Positions 26,386 to 37,721 of a stretch of 64,000 bases of DNA are shown here, piece after piece. Source of the DNA: Corynebacterium curieae (GTDB lineage Bacteria > Actinomycetota > Actinomycetes > Mycobacteriales > Mycobacteriaceae); NCBI RefSeq assembly GCF_027570035.1, contig NZ_JAKMUU010000005.1, forward strand, positions 1 through 64,000, written 5' to 3'. Numbering within the stretch: the stretch's first letter is position 1; each line of letters opens with the position of its first letter. A program made the position numbers and the translations under genes. Below the pieces are notes generated by a model, which did not search any database, had not been told where the DNA came from, and was given only the letters and a program-made list of their open reading frames with translations.

Positions 26386-27642
26386 GTGATTGATCTCAAG
26401 CTACTCCGCGAAAACCCTGACGTTGTCCGTGCTTCCCAGGTGAACCGAGGTGAGGATCCTTCCCTCGTCGATCAGCTATTGGAAGCTGATGAGCAGCGCC
26501 GCGCTGCTATCCAAAAGGCCGACGAACTGCGATCCGAGCAGAAGGCTTTTGGCAAGAAGATCGGCCAAGCCTCCCCAGAAGAACGCCCGGCTTTGCTGGA
26601 GGGCTCTAATGAGCTGAAAGCCAAGGTCAAGGAGGCTGAAGAGGCACAGTCCGCGGCTGAGGCCAAGGTGGAAGAGCTGCAGTACAAGCTGGATAACGTG
26701 GTCGAAGGCGCTCCAGCTGGCGGCGAAGATGACTTTGTGGTGCTAGAAGAGGTTGGCCAAATCCCCGAGTTCGACTTCGAGCCCAAGGATCACCTCGAAT
26801 TGGGCGAGTCCCTTGGACTTATCGACGTCAAGCGTGGCGCAAAGGTTGGCGGCGCTCGTTTCTACTACCTCACTGGCGATGGTGCTTTCCTCCAGCTGGG
26901 AATGCTCATGTTGGCGGCTCAAAAGGCGCGTGAGGCCGGCTTTAAGCTGATGATTCCGCCAGTTTTGGTTCGTCCAGACATCATGTCCGGTACCGGCTTT
27001 TTGGGCCAGCACTCCGATGAGGTTTACTACCTGCCGGCCGATGATATGTACTTGGTAGGCACTTCTGAGGTGGCCCTAGCTGGCTACCACAAGGACGAGA
27101 TCATTGACCTTTCTAATGGTCCGCTGCAGTACGCCGGTTGGTCTTCCTGTTTCCGCCGTGAGGCAGGTTCCCACGGTAAGGACACCCGCGGCATTTTGCG
27201 TGTCCACCAGTTCGACAAGCTAGAAATGTTCGTCTACTGCAAGCCGGAAGACGCGGAAGATATGCACCAACGCCTGCTGTCTATGGAAAAGGACATGCTG
27301 GCTGCCATGGAGCTGCCTTATCGCACAATCGACATTGCCGGTGGCGACCTCGGCTCTTCGGCGGCCCGTAAGTTCGATAACGAAGCGTGGGTTCCTACCC
27401 AAGGCACCTATCGCGAGCTGACCTCCACCTCGAACTGCACTACCTTCCAGGCTCGTCGCCTATCCACCCGTTACCGCGATGAGAACGGCAAGACCCAGAC
27501 CGCAGCCACCCTGAACGGCACCTTGGCGACGACTCGCTGGCTCGTTGCCATCCTGGAAAATCACCAGCAGGCTGACGGCTCCGTCGTCGTCCCTGAGGCA
27601 CTGCGCCCCTTCGTGGGCAAGGATGTCTTGACCCCGCAGTAA
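26386..27642 (+). CDS. serS: Seryl-tRNA synthetase
   Basis: A 418-residue class II aminoacyl-tRNA synthetase that charges tRNA-Ser. The N-terminal tRNA-binding coiled coil spans about residues 30-105. The catalytic core shows the serine-specific [10 protein letters not shown], motif 2 ([15 protein letters not shown]) and motif 3 ([15 protein letters not shown]). The GTG start has TAAACT 7 nt upstream and no ribosome site, so it is probably leaderless. The acyltransferase gene follows 23 nt downstream. Confidence 0.97.
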   Translation: MIDLKLLRENPDVVRASQVNRGEDPSLVDQLLEADEQRRAAIQKADELRSEQKAFGKKIGQASPEERPALLEGSNELKAKVKEAEEAQSAAEAKVEELQYKLDNVVEGAPAGGEDDFVVLEEVGQIPEFDFEPKDHLELGESLGLIDVKRGAKVGGARFYYLTGDGAFLQLGMLMLAAQKAREAGFKLMIPPVLVRPDIMSGTGFLGQHSDEVYYLPADDMYLVGTSEVALAGYHKDEIIDLSNGPLQYAGWSSCFRREAGSHGKDTRGILRVHQFDKLEMFVYCKPEDAEDMHQRLLSMEKDMLAAMELPYRTIDIAGGDLGSSAARKFDNEAWVPTQGTYRELTSTSNCTTFQARRLSTRYRDENGKTQTAATLNGTLATTRWLVAILENHQQADGSVVVPEALRPFVGKDVLTPQ

Positions 27643-27665
27643 GTCCGCCGTCGTCCTGGAGAGTT

Positions 27666-29279
27666 ATGAACGCTGCGACGAATTTCCTGTACCGCCAGAT
27701 CACCCACATTGGCAGGGGGGTGACTCTGGCGCAGGGATTAAAAATGCGCCTTTCGGGCGAGGAAAACATCCCCGATAAAGGCGGCGCGGTATTGGTTTGC
27801 AACCACACCGGCTACATGGATTTTCTCTTCGGTGCGTTTTTGGCCTACCGCAAAAGGCGCTTAGTGCGATTCTTGGCTAAGGCCGACATTTTCAAGTCAC
27901 CAGTGGCGGGACCCCTGTTGAAGGCAATGCACCATGTGCCAGTTGACCGCATCGATGGCGGCGCCTCGTTACAACAGGCAGTACAACTAGCCAAGGACGG
28001 CGAGCTTGTCGGGGTGTTTTCTGAAGGGACGATTTCCCGCAGCTTTGAAATCCGCAGCATGAAAAGCGGCGCGTCCCGCATTGCCTATGAGGCAGGCGTG
28101 CCAGTTATTCCCCAAGTCATCTTCGGATCGCAGCGCCTGTGGACCAAGGGGCACAAGAAGAACTTGGGGCGGACCAAGACCCCGGTTTTTATCACTGCCT
28201 TGGAACCGTACTATCCCACTGGCGATGCGGAAGCCGATACCGCGGAGATTCGCCGCCGCATGCAAGAAGCACTAGAGGGGCTATGGGACCAATACGAAGC
28301 CGAGTTTGGCCCAATGCCCGCCGGCGAATATTGGGTGCCTGCCCGTAAGGGGGGTGGCGCCCCCACCCTCGCGGAGGCTGAGGCTCGCGACGCTGAAGTA
28401 GAAACGGAGCGCCACCGTGTGCGCCGCTTGCGCGATGATTTGGTGGGGCTTAAAGAACGCGTGTCAGTCACGACGGTGGACCTAGTCCGCAACCGCATGG
28501 CGGCTGCTAAAAACGCTGAAGGAACTACGGCAAAGAATATGGCGCGCACCGCCCCTGAGACCTTGGAATGGATTAAGACCAACCTCAGTGCCGTGGTGGA
28601 AGAAGCAACCCGTGGTCTGGATGAAGGCCGCGATAAGGTCGCAGATGTCATGGCTCAATTGAAGTCCGATGTGGCGCAGGCCCAGGCCTCGATCACTGCA
28701 AGTAGCAAGGAGATATGGGCCGGTTCTGTGGCGGAGCAAGGCCTTTTGGCTGCGGCTACGCAATCTCGCCTAATTGTCTCGCGCCTGCCGCACCGCATGA
28801 AGACGCAGTTTTCTTCCATTCCCCGTGTAGTGGTGGCGCACAACAGTGCCTTGAATTGGGAGGATGGAGCTTTAACTCCCCGTTTGCGTGAAGCTTTCGC
28901 AGATATTTATCCGGCTGCGGAAGTTCTCATAGTGGTCTCTCCTGCCGGTGGCATCGATGTTCCGCAAGCCGTGTGGAAGATTGTCCTCGACGAGACTGCT
29001 GCCCAGCCGCGCTTGGATATCGCGGCGATGTCGGTTACCGCTGCCACGGCGGCACAGGGGGTGGAGTGTATCCTGCAGGATCTCCAAGCTGAGCCGGAAG
29101 AGGCGTTAGTTTTTGCAAATGAACCGGGGGACGAGGAATTCCTTGAGTGGATTCCAGCTGTGGCCTTGGAAACCGCGCCTATTGAGGTAGTGAAGGGAGC
29201 CCAAGCGGTTACCTACTCTGCAGAAAAGGCGGGGATGTCCGAAGTGCTCGAGGCGATGGCTCGTTTAGCGAAGAAATAG
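27666..29279 (+). CDS. PlsC-type acyltransferase fused to a degenerate HAD domain
   Basis: A 537-residue protein. Residues 1-220 are a lysophosphatidic-acid acyltransferase: NHTGYMD (HX4D, His47 and Asp52), FSEGTISRS and a VPVIPQV segment. Residues about 225-375 are a helical charged linker. Residues about 385-537 align with the end regions of the Cof-type HAD phosphatase encoded at 33640: RVVVAHNSALNWEDG matches the DIDGTLLD block and EPGDEEFLEWI matches the GDMPNDIEML block. Both catalytic aspartates (DxD to HNS) are lost and the cap is missing. It probably makes phosphatidic acid; the dead HAD part may be regulatory. Ribosome site: GGAGAG. Confidence 0.85.
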   Translation: MNAATNFLYRQITHIGRGVTLAQGLKMRLSGEENIPDKGGAVLVCNHTGYMDFLFGAFLAYRKRRLVRFLAKADIFKSPVAGPLLKAMHHVPVDRIDGGASLQQAVQLAKDGELVGVFSEGTISRSFEIRSMKSGASRIAYEAGVPVIPQVIFGSQRLWTKGHKKNLGRTKTPVFITALEPYYPTGDAEADTAEIRRRMQEALEGLWDQYEAEFGPMPAGEYWVPARKGGGAPTLAEAEARDAEVETERHRVRRLRDDLVGLKERVSVTTVDLVRNRMAAAKNAEGTTAKNMARTAPETLEWIKTNLSAVVEEATRGLDEGRDKVADVMAQLKSDVAQAQASITASSKEIWAGSVAEQGLLAAATQSRLIVSRLPHRMKTQFSSIPRVVVAHNSALNWEDGALTPRLREAFADIYPAAEVLIVVSPAGGIDVPQAVWKIVLDETAAQPRLDIAAMSVTAATAAQGVECILQDLQAEPEEALVFANEPGDEEFLEWIPAVALETAPIEVVKGAQAVTYSAEKAGMSEVLEAMARLAKK

Positions 29280-29300
29280 CGAAGGATTTGCGTCCGCTTT

Positions 29301-29331
29301 GCACCCCCGCGAGGGGGTGCTTTTTCTTTTT
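29301..29331 (+). terminator. Rho-independent terminator after the acyltransferase gene
   Basis: GCACCCCC pairs with GGGGGTGC around GCGA (29301-29320), followed by TTTTTCTTTTT. It is a strong terminator that isolates the serS-acyltransferase unit from the glycerol operon. Confidence 0.93.
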
Positions 29332-29576
29332 GAATGTCTAAGTATTTTAAGAAAACTGACTGCTTACGGGCCTAAAACTTACGTGTGAGTAACCACATGT
29401 GTAACCCGCGTCCGTGACCCCTAACATAGATTTTAGGAGATAAAGTCTCTGCAGCCGCGGTGTGATACTTTCCGCCGAAACCACAATTCATTGCTTTTAG
29501 CTGTGCTTATGCCATCTCATTCATGGATTAATGGCGCAGGCACATGCAAGCACCAAGGAAGGAGATGCGGTCAGTA
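29332..29576 (+). promoter_or_regulatory. glp operon upstream region with GTAACC tandem repeats
   Basis: This gene-free stretch of about 245 nt holds three direct repeats at 12-13 nt spacing: GTAACC at 29389 and 29401 and GTGACC at 29414, a pattern typical of tandem binding of a winged-helix response regulator or dimer. CCTAAAA (29370) and TTTTAGG (29432) flank the repeats as an inverted pair. AAGGAAGGAG at 29553-29562 is the ribosome site. No exact GlxR/CRP palindrome is seen. Confidence 0.4.
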
Positions 29577-31301
29577 ATGACCCAGCAAAGCAACCAATCC
29601 TTTAACCCCGAATACTTTGAAAATCTATGGAACAGGTACACCGATGAAGACTATGACGTGGTCATCATCGGTGGCGGATCCGTGGGTGCCGGTGCGGCAG
29701 CGGATGCCGCTACCCGCGGTCTGAAGACCGCCGTCATTGAAGCTAGCGACTTCGCCGCAGGCACCTCTTCCCGTTCTTCCAAGATGTTCCACGGTGGCCT
29801 GCGCTACCTAGCCATGTTTGATTTCCGCCTTGTGGCAGAGTCCCTCAAGGAGCGCGAGCTCAACATGTCCACCCTGGCGCCTCACTTGGTTAAGCCGTTG
29901 AAGTTCATCTTCCCGCTTACCCACCACGTGTGGGAGCGCGTCATGATGTTCGGTGGCTTTACCCTTTATGACCTCATGGGCGGCTCCAAGAGCGTGCCAA
30001 TGCAAAAGCACCTGACCCGCAAGGGCGTGCTGAAGGTAACCCCGGGTCTGAAGGATGACGCCATCGTGGGCGGCGTGCGCTATTACGACACCCTAGTGGA
30101 TGACGCCCGCCACACCATGACGGTCCTGCGCACCGCCGCCGAGTACGGCGCTGATGTTCGCACCAATACCGAGGTCATTGGCTTTGACAAGGATCGCGGC
30201 GGGCGCATCGTCGGTGCACATGTCCGCGATACTGCCACCGGCCGCGAAACTACCGTGCGCGGCAAGGTATTCATCAATGCCACCGGCGTATGGAATGACA
30301 AGATCCAAGAGATGGCCGGCGTGGAAGGAAAATTCACCGTGCACGCCTCCAAGGGCGTGCACATCGTTGTGCCGAAAGATGCCCTCGATGCGGATGCAGC
30401 GCTGTGCTTCGTGACCGAAAAGTCCGTCCTCTTCGTCATCCCTTGGGGCGAGTACTGGATCATCGGTACCACCGATACCGATTGGGAAAAGGGCCTGTCC
30501 TTGCCGGATCCGGCGCCGACCAAGTCCGATATTGACTATATTCTGGACCAGGTAAACCAGCGCGTACGCCGCCAGATCACCCGCGATGACATCGTGGGTG
30601 TCTACTCCGGCCTGCGCCCACTGCTTTCTGGCAAGTCTGATTCCACCACAAACCTTTCTCGCAACCACGCCGTCGCACGCGTGGCCCCAGGCATGATTTC
30701 CGTTGCCGGCGGCAAGTACACCACCTACCGCGTCATTGGTAAGGATGCCGTCGACCTTGCTGTTAAGGAACTCGGCACCAAGGTCCCAGAGTCCATTACC
30801 GAGCAGACCCCAATTTTGGGTGCTGCCGGCTACCACGCCCTGGCTAACCAGGTTCCGTCCCTCGCCCGCCGCTATAACCTGAGCGAAAAGTTCATTGAGC
30901 ACCTGCTTGGACGCTACGGCTCCTTGCTGGGCGAGGTCCTGGCGCCAGCCGCAGAGGACGCCTCCCTGCTGGAACCCGTGCCAGGTGCCGAGTCTTACCT
31001 GTGGGCCGAGGTGCGTTACGCCGTTACCCACGAGGGCGCGCTGCATTTGGAGGACATCCTGTCCCGCCGCCTACGCATTGCCATCGAGTTCGGAGACCGC
31101 GGCGTGAACGCTGCCCCGGGCGTTGCTGATTTCGTGGCGCCGCTGCTCGGCTGGAGCGACGCCGAGAAGGAGCGCGAGGTATCCCAGTTCAAGGCTCATA
31201 CCCAGGCCGAACTTGAAGCAGAAGCTGCGGTAACTGACCGAGAGGCCAATGACATCTTGGTCCGCGCAGGATCTGCCCGACCCACCCAAAACGAGGTATA
31301 A
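29577..31301 (+). CDS. glpD: Aerobic glycerol-3-phosphate dehydrogenase
   Basis: A 574-residue membrane-associated flavoenzyme oxidising glycerol-3-phosphate to dihydroxyacetone phosphate and passing electrons to quinone. The FAD-binding VVIIGGGSVGAGAAADAATRG is at residues about 26-46. FAAGTSSRSSKMFHGGLRYL and GGKYTTYRVIGKDAVD are family blocks, and the C-terminal DAO_C domain follows. ATG 29577 is chosen because homology starts at FNPEYFENLW; ATG 29565, closer to the ribosome site, would add four residues. It is first in the operon glpD-glpF-glpK, with 3 nt to glpF. Confidence 0.95.
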   Translation: MTQQSNQSFNPEYFENLWNRYTDEDYDVVIIGGGSVGAGAAADAATRGLKTAVIEASDFAAGTSSRSSKMFHGGLRYLAMFDFRLVAESLKERELNMSTLAPHLVKPLKFIFPLTHHVWERVMMFGGFTLYDLMGGSKSVPMQKHLTRKGVLKVTPGLKDDAIVGGVRYYDTLVDDARHTMTVLRTAAEYGADVRTNTEVIGFDKDRGGRIVGAHVRDTATGRETTVRGKVFINATGVWNDKIQEMAGVEGKFTVHASKGVHIVVPKDALDADAALCFVTEKSVLFVIPWGEYWIIGTTDTDWEKGLSLPDPAPTKSDIDYILDQVNQRVRRQITRDDIVGVYSGLRPLLSGKSDSTTNLSRNHAVARVAPGMISVAGGKYTTYRVIGKDAVDLAVKELGTKVPESITEQTPILGAAGYHALANQVPSLARRYNLSEKFIEHLLGRYGSLLGEVLAPAAEDASLLEPVPGAESYLWAEVRYAVTHEGALHLEDILSRRLRIAIEFGDRGVNAAPGVADFVAPLLGWSDAEKEREVSQFKAHTQAELEAEAAVTDREANDILVRAGSARPTQNEV

Positions 31302-31304
31302 GTT

Positions 31305-32042
31305 ATGACCGGATTTGATGCATTCCTGTGGGAGTTTATCGGCACCGCCTTGCTGCTCCTTCTAGGTAACGGCGTATGTGCGCTGGTAAACCTGCGCACC
31401 TCTGGCGCGCGCGGCTCCGATTGGATCGTAATCGCCCTAGGCTGGGGCCTTGCGGTTTTCGTCGGCGCGAGCGTAGCCGATCCCACTGGCGGGCACCTCA
31501 ACCCCGCCGTCACCGTAATGCTGGCCGTCAATGGCTCACTTGAGTGGTCCCTGGTGCCGTATTACTGCCTGGGACAAATCCTGGGTGCCATCCTGGGTGC
31601 CATCCTGGCATGGGCTGCCTTCAAGCAGCTTTTCGACGCCAATAATTACGACGACGCCGGCAATGTCACCGGCGCCAACAAGAACACGAATGGCATCTTC
31701 TTTACCAAGCCGGCATATCCCAAGAACGGTTGGAATGCGGTGACCGAGTTCCTCGCGACCAGCGTGCTGTTGATGTTCATCGCCTTTGGCCCCACTGGGG
31801 GCGAGCTTGGTCCGATGAGCTATTTCGCTGTTGCTTTCGTCGTGGTGGCCGTTGGCTTGTCCCTCGGCACTCCCACAGGATATGCCATCAATCCGGTTCG
31901 CGATCTGGGCCCGCGCATTGCTTATGCCTTCATCCTTCCCATCCAGGACAAGGGCAGCGCGAACTGGGGTTATGCCTGGGTGCCTATCGTGGCTCCGCTG
32001 GCCTCGGCGGTAGCCGTTGGCCTGCTGTCTGTTGCGCTTTAA
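31305..32042 (+). CDS. glpF: Glycerol uptake facilitator (aquaporin family)
   Basis: A 245-residue channel with six membrane segments. The two pore boxes are [10 protein letters not shown] and [10 protein letters not shown]. The Asp after the second NPxR box is typical of glycerol facilitators rather than water channels, and the insert between helices 3 and 4 (near [15 protein letters not shown]) fits that class. It lies between glpD and glpK with 3-nt and 28-nt gaps, so it supplies glycerol to GlpK. The second box has NPV instead of NPA. Confidence 0.93.
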   Translation: MTGFDAFLWEFIGTALLLLLGNGVCALVNLRTSGARGSDWIVIALGWGLAVFVGASVADPTGGHLNPAVTVMLAVNGSLEWSLVPYYCLGQILGAILGAILAWAAFKQLFDANNYDDAGNVTGANKNTNGIFFTKPAYPKNGWNAVTEFLATSVLLMFIAFGPTGGELGPMSYFAVAFVVVAVGLSLGTPTGYAINPVRDLGPRIAYAFILPIQDKGSANWGYAWVPIVAPLASAVAVGLLSVAL

Positions 32043-32070
32043 TTCCACCTTCGTACAGGAGACTACACAC

Positions 32071-33618
32071 ATGACAACTAAGAAATACGTTGCCGCGATC
32101 GACCAGGGAACCACGTCGACGCGCTGCATCATCTTTGATCACAATGGCGAGCAGGCTGCCGTTGGCCAGCTCGAGCACGAGCAGATTTTCCCGGAAAAGG
32201 GCTGGGTAGAACACGATCCGGAAGAAATCTGGAGCAATACCCGCCGCGCCGTCGGTGAGGCCCTAGCCAATGGCGATATCACCGTGGAGGATATTGATTC
32301 CGTCGGTATTACCAACCAGCGGGAAACCACGGTGGTGTGGGATAAAAACACCGGTAAGCCGGTCTACAACGCCATCGTTTGGCAAGATACTCGCACCACC
32401 GCTATCTGCAAAGAGCTTTCGGGAGAGGAAGGCCCGGAAAAGTGGCGTCGCCGCACCGGTCTAATCATTAACTCCTACCCGGCTGGTCCGAAGGTGAAGT
32501 GGATCCTCGATAACGTCGAGGGCGCACGCGAACGTGCCGAGGCCGGCGAGCTGCTCTTTGGCACCATCGATACTTGGTTGTTGTGGAACCTTACCGGCGG
32601 CGCGGAGGGCGATGCCGGCCGTGAGGCCCTGCACGCTACCGACGTCACCAATGCCTCCCGCACCCTGCTCATGGACATCGAAAAGCTGGAGTGGGATGAG
32701 GAACTGTGCAAGGAAATGGGCATCCCGATGTCCATGCTGCCGGAGATCCGCCCATCTTTGGGTGATTTCCGCACCGTACGCGAACGCGGTTCGCTCTCCG
32801 GCGTGCCTATCCGCGCTATCCTCGGTGACCAGCAGGCTGCCATGTTCGGCCAAGGTTGCTTCCGCGCGGGTTCCGCAAAGAATACTTACGGCACCGGCCT
32901 GTTCCTTCTACTGAACACTGGTACCACCCCGAAGTTCTCCGAGAACGGACTCTTGACCACCGTGTGCTTCCAGCGCGAGGGCGAGCGCCCCGTTTATGCC
33001 TTGGAAGGCTCCGTGTCCATGGGCGGTTCCTTGGTGCAGTGGCTGCGAGATAACCTGCAGATCATTCCGAACTCCGCGTCTATCGAGAACCTTGCGCGTG
33101 AGGTTAAGGACAACGGCGGCGTTTACATCGTGCCGGCCTTCTCCGGTCTCTTCGCCCCGTACTGGCGCGCAGATGCGCGCGGTGTCATCGTCGGCCTCAC
33201 CCGCTTTGCTAACCGCAAGCACTTGGCCCGTGCCGTGCTTGAGTCCACCGCGTATCAGACCCGTGACGTCGCCGATGCCATGGTTGCAGATTCCGGCGTT
33301 GAGATCACCGAGCTGCGCGTGGATGGTGGAATGACCATGAACGAACTATTGATGCAGTTCCAGGCAGACATCCTCGGAGTGGAAGTGCACCGGCCGAAGA
33401 ATATTGAGACTACCGCGACCGGTGCGGCCTTCGCGGCAGGCTTGGACCATGGCTTCTGGGAAGACCTGAGCGTCTTGGGCAGCCAAGCAGGAGACATGAA
33501 GGTGTATAAGCCGAAGCGCGAGGAGGAAGAGGTAGAGGCCCTCTACCGCGACTGGAAGCGCGCTATTAAGCGTTCCCTGGAATGGGAGGATAACGAGGAC
33601 GAGGACCTGAGCTTCTAG
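32071..33618 (+). CDS. glpK: Glycerol kinase
   Basis: A 515-residue FGGY-family kinase that phosphorylates glycerol with [16 protein letters not shown] near the N-terminus binds phosphate, [11 protein letters not shown] and the [17 protein letters not shown] block are family signatures, and [20 protein letters not shown] ends the ATP-binding part. ATG 32071 is chosen: CAGGAGAC lies 8 nt upstream and the earlier frame overlaps glpF. It is the last gene of the operon; together with GlpF and GlpD it converts outside glycerol to dihydroxyacetone phosphate. Confidence 0.97.
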   Translation: MTTKKYVAAIDQGTTSTRCIIFDHNGEQAAVGQLEHEQIFPEKGWVEHDPEEIWSNTRRAVGEALANGDITVEDIDSVGITNQRETTVVWDKNTGKPVYNAIVWQDTRTTAICKELSGEEGPEKWRRRTGLIINSYPAGPKVKWILDNVEGARERAEAGELLFGTIDTWLLWNLTGGAEGDAGREALHATDVTNASRTLLMDIEKLEWDEELCKEMGIPMSMLPEIRPSLGDFRTVRERGSLSGVPIRAILGDQQAAMFGQGCFRAGSAKNTYGTGLFLLLNTGTTPKFSENGLLTTVCFQREGERPVYALEGSVSMGGSLVQWLRDNLQIIPNSASIENLAREVKDNGGVYIVPAFSGLFAPYWRADARGVIVGLTRFANRKHLARAVLESTAYQTRDVADAMVADSGVEITELRVDGGMTMNELLMQFQADILGVEVHRPKNIETTATGAAFAAGLDHGFWEDLSVLGSQAGDMKVYKPKREEEEVEALYRDWKRAIKRSLEWEDNEDEDLSF

Positions 33619-33639
33619 GCCTGACGTAAACTCGCGGGT

Positions 33640-34470
33640 ATGGAAAACTTCCCAGCCCGCGCGCCTCGCCTCATTGCGAGCGATATTGATGGCACCCTGC
33701 TGGACCGCAATCATCGCGTCCCGCGTCGCAACCGTGACGTAGTGGCGCGGGCGGTTCAGCAGGGTGCCTATTTTGCGCTTTCCACCGGCCGGCCGTTCCG
33801 GTGGATAGCGCCCGTGCTGGAGCAGCTTTCCGTCCGGCCGGTATGCGTGACCTCGAATGGTGCTGTGTTGTATGACTCGGCGGAGGACCGCGTTATGTCT
33901 GCCCACGAGCTTTCCCCTGAAGCCTTGGCCGAGGTGGTGGATGTGGCTCAGACCGTGTTGGGCACCGTGGGCTTCGGCGCAGAGCGCGCGGGAGGCTCGC
34001 TTGCCGACGCCGTCGAAGAGCTTTTCGTCGTCGAGCGCCACTACTCCGAAAACGCCCTCTTCGAGGGATTCGGCGTGGTCAGCATGGGCGAGCTTGTGGG
34101 GCAGCCGGCTGTGAAGTTCCTCATTCGCAACACTGATTATTCCGCCCCAGAGCTTTATGAGCGCATCGCTCCGCATATCGATCCGGAGCTTGCGCACCTG
34201 ACGTATTCCATGCAAGAGGGAATTTTGGAGGTCGCCGCGCCCAATGTGACCAAGCGCCGTGGGGTGGAATGGCTGGCCGCACACACCGGCGTCGCCCAGC
34301 AGGAGACGATCGCCTTTGGAGACATGCCTAACGATATTGAGATGCTGCGTTGGGCTGGCTGTGGTGTGGCAATGGAAAACGCCCACCCGGAGGTTAAGGC
34401 GGCCGCGGATGCGGTCACCGTTGCTAACCACCAAGCGGGCGTTGCTAAGGTGCTGGAGCGCTGGTTCTAG
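33640..34470 (+). CDS. Cof-type HAD phosphatase
   Basis: A 276-residue HAD-IIB hydrolase. Motif I is ASDIDGTLLDRN, motif II is LSTGRPFRWI, the conserved lysine lies near NVTKRRGVEWL, and motif IV is FGDMPNDIEMLRWAG, so all catalytic residues are intact. A C2-type cap occupies about residues 85-190. TAAACT lies 7 nt before the ATG (leaderless), so it has its own promoter although it follows glpK by 21 nt. A sugar- or glycerol-phosphate substrate is plausible but unproven. The stop interlocks (CTAG) with the convergent amidase. Confidence 0.9.
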   Translation: MENFPARAPRLIASDIDGTLLDRNHRVPRRNRDVVARAVQQGAYFALSTGRPFRWIAPVLEQLSVRPVCVTSNGAVLYDSAEDRVMSAHELSPEALAEVVDVAQTVLGTVGFGAERAGGSLADAVEELFVVERHYSENALFEGFGVVSMGELVGQPAVKFLIRNTDYSAPELYERIAPHIDPELAHLTYSMQEGILEVAAPNVTKRRGVEWLAAHTGVAQQETIAFGDMPNDIEMLRWAGCGVAMENAHPEVKAAADAVTVANHQAGVAKVLERWF

Positions 34471-36365
34471 TCGGTGAAGACGTCTACCTTTTCCGTTTCG
34501 GTATTGTAGACAATCTCGCCGCCTTGGAACTTGACGCGGATGTCCTTGCCATTCTTTTCCTCATTGGAGGTGGGAAGTCCCAGCTTGGAGGCATTATCGC
34601 CCTCGGACCACTTCTTGGCAATCTCACCCGTAAGCGCCTTGGTGCCGGATTCCTTGGAGGAAAGCACCACGCCATTTTGGAAGAGCTGGTAAAGGATCTT
34701 TCCGCCATCGGCGGTGTCTGGGCCGCCCACGGCCAAGCCCAAGACGGGGCCGAAAGCATTGAGGACGGCGGTCCAAGATTCCTTGAGTCCTTCGTTATCC
34801 GAAACCTGTACGACCTTATTGACAATCTCTGGGATATCGCCGGTGGTAAGGTTGCCCGCCACCTTCTTATCGGTGTCTGGCTTCTGCAGGCGATCGTGGG
34901 CAATGAGGACGCCAAAGACCGCGGCCGCGATGCCGGCGAGGGCCGAGATGGTGGAGACCGGTACCTCAACATCGCCTAGCGAGGAGGTAATCTCCTCGCC
35001 CACCTGTTGCGGGGTTTTGGGGGCATTGGGCTTGGGAGACCTTTGCCAGTTCAGATCCGTGCTATTTTTGCCGGACTTGATGGAATCCGCCTTGCGCTTG
35101 GTGTTCTTACGGATTTCATCCCAGTGGCGCATGGTGTACTGACCCGGGCACGCCGTGTTGTGGAAATCATTGTGGCCCGCGAAGGCCGGAACATTGGCCA
35201 TGGTCCCTGCCGGGAACTTGGAGCCGTAGAAGCCGCCGGAGTACAAGCTAGCCTTGCCCATCGGATCGATGCCGGAGATAGCAGCCTTCCAGCCGGCAAT
35301 CTCGGCGACGGAGTTGAGCATCTCACGAGACGGCTCCGCTGTCTCGTAGTTGCCAATCATGGAAATGCCCCAGTTATTGGAGTTGAAGCCACCCACGTGG
35401 GCGCCCTGGACGGCCTTGTCTAAGCCGCCGTAGCGGCCCTCGTAAATCGTGCCGAACTTATCCACGAGCACGTTGTATCCGATATCGCACCAGCCTAGGG
35501 TTTGCGCGTGGTACTCGTAGGCGCCGCGGACCTGTGCCGCCGCCTGTGCGCGGGTGTAGTTATTGGTGCCCGCGGTGTGGTGCAAGGTCATGGCCTTAAT
35601 GCCATCGTCATACGTCGGCTGCTGGCAGCGCTTGGATTCGTCCGCACCCCATCCGGCGCGGGAGACAACCTTGGGCATACCCGCGGTTTCCGCGGTGGGT
35701 TCGATAGCTTCGCCTTCTTGGGCATTGCCATCGATAAATACGGCGTCGAGATCCGCAACCTGGGTGCGCTCATCGGCCACGGGGGAGATATCGCCGACGT
35801 TATACGCAAGCGGCGCCGGGCGGTTGGCATCAGCGCCCTTAGCGGCCTTGTCTAGGAGGGAGTCCTGCTTTTTGTCCAGGTTGGAGCCAGTGACGAGATC
35901 GACGTTGGCCATCGAGACCTGAACATCATTGGTATCGCCCACGAAGATGAGCTCGGTGCCGTTCTTACCCTCGGAGTAGTTCATCGCATCCATGGGCAGC
36001 CACTCGCTCCAAGAACCGTCCTGCTGCTTGGAGCGCACGAAGGAGTTGATATCTCGCTTGCCCTCCCAGGTGACGGCGAACATGTTGAAGGGGTCGTCAC
36101 GGTGGAATTGCTTAACCGCGCGACGGCCTTCGCCATCGCCTTGCGCTGCAACGGCCGGATCGTCAACGACGATGGATTCGCCGTCGCTAAAGCTGGTGGA
36201 GGCGTTCTTTACCTCAATAGGGCCGCTGTTGCCGGAATCTTGGGTTTTGAGAACTTGCTGCCCGCCAAATGTGGCCGTCACGGTGAGTGCGACGGAGGTG
36301 ACCGCCGCGATGACGGGGGTGGACCATTTTGACCTGGTGGGTACTAGTCGACGTCGTTGTTGCAC
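34467..36365 (-). CDS. Secreted N-acetylmuramoyl-L-alanine amidase (PGRP type) with LGFP tail
   Basis: A 632-residue exported protein. Residues 12-35 form a signal anchor; residues 50-215 are an uncharacterised N-terminal domain. The amidase_2/PGRP domain runs from about 245 to 430: VVSRAGWGADES, zinc ligands in TLHHTAGTNN and GHNDFHNTACPG, and QGAHVGGFNSNNWGISMIGNY. After a linker and one hydrophobic segment (near 515-535) it ends in an LGFP-like repeat (SKLGLPTSNEE), a wall-binding module. The layout fits M. tuberculosis Rv3811, also beside glf. GTG 36365 has GGGAGAT 4 nt upstream; longer frames add no signal-like sequence. Confidence 0.88.
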   Translation of the reverse strand: MQQRRRLVPTRSKWSTPVIAAVTSVALTVTATFGGQQVLKTQDSGNSGPIEVKNASTSFSDGESIVVDDPAVAAQGDGEGRRAVKQFHRDDPFNMFAVTWEGKRDINSFVRSKQQDGSWSEWLPMDAMNYSEGKNGTELIFVGDTNDVQVSMANVDLVTGSNLDKKQDSLLDKAAKGADANRPAPLAYNVGDISPVADERTQVADLDAVFIDGNAQEGEAIEPTAETAGMPKVVSRAGWGADESKRCQQPTYDDGIKAMTLHHTAGTNNYTRAQAAAQVRGAYEYHAQTLGWCDIGYNVLVDKFGTIYEGRYGGLDKAVQGAHVGGFNSNNWGISMIGNYETAEPSREMLNSVAEIAGWKAAISGIDPMGKASLYSGGFYGSKFPAGTMANVPAFAGHNDFHNTACPGQYTMRHWDEIRKNTKRKADSIKSGKNSTDLNWQRSPKPNAPKTPQQVGEEITSSLGDVEVPVSTISALAGIAAAVFGVLIAHDRLQKPDTDKKVAGNLTTGDIPEIVNKVVQVSDNEGLKESWTAVLNAFGPVLGLAVGGPDTADGGKILYQLFQNGVVLSSKESGTKALTGEIAKKWSEGDNASKLGLPTSNEEKNGKDIRVKFQGGEIVYNTETEKVDVFTD

Positions 36366-36451
36366 TGTTATCTCCCTGGGGTTGTGCAGCTGTAAAAACG
36401 GTTGCCAAAAGTTAAGAGCTGATAGTGATGGTACGTTTGAGGCTTTTGTGA

Positions 36452-37708
<1,257 letters not shown>

Positions 37709-37712
37709 GCGC

Positions 37713-37718
37713 TATGCT
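37713..37718 (+). promoter_or_regulatory. Possible -10 box of the small basic gene
   Basis: TATGCT lies 4 nt past the glf stop codon and would place transcription start near 37724, at the beginning of the hairpin that covers the ribosome site. The -35 would fall inside the end of glf. Confidence 0.35.
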
Positions 37719-37721
37719 TGA

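Noticed and set aside
29386..29399. GlxR (CRP-like) site TGTGAGTAACCACA before glpD
   Set aside because: The half sites TGTG and CACA are separated by six instead of the eight bases of the GlxR consensus, so the match is poor.
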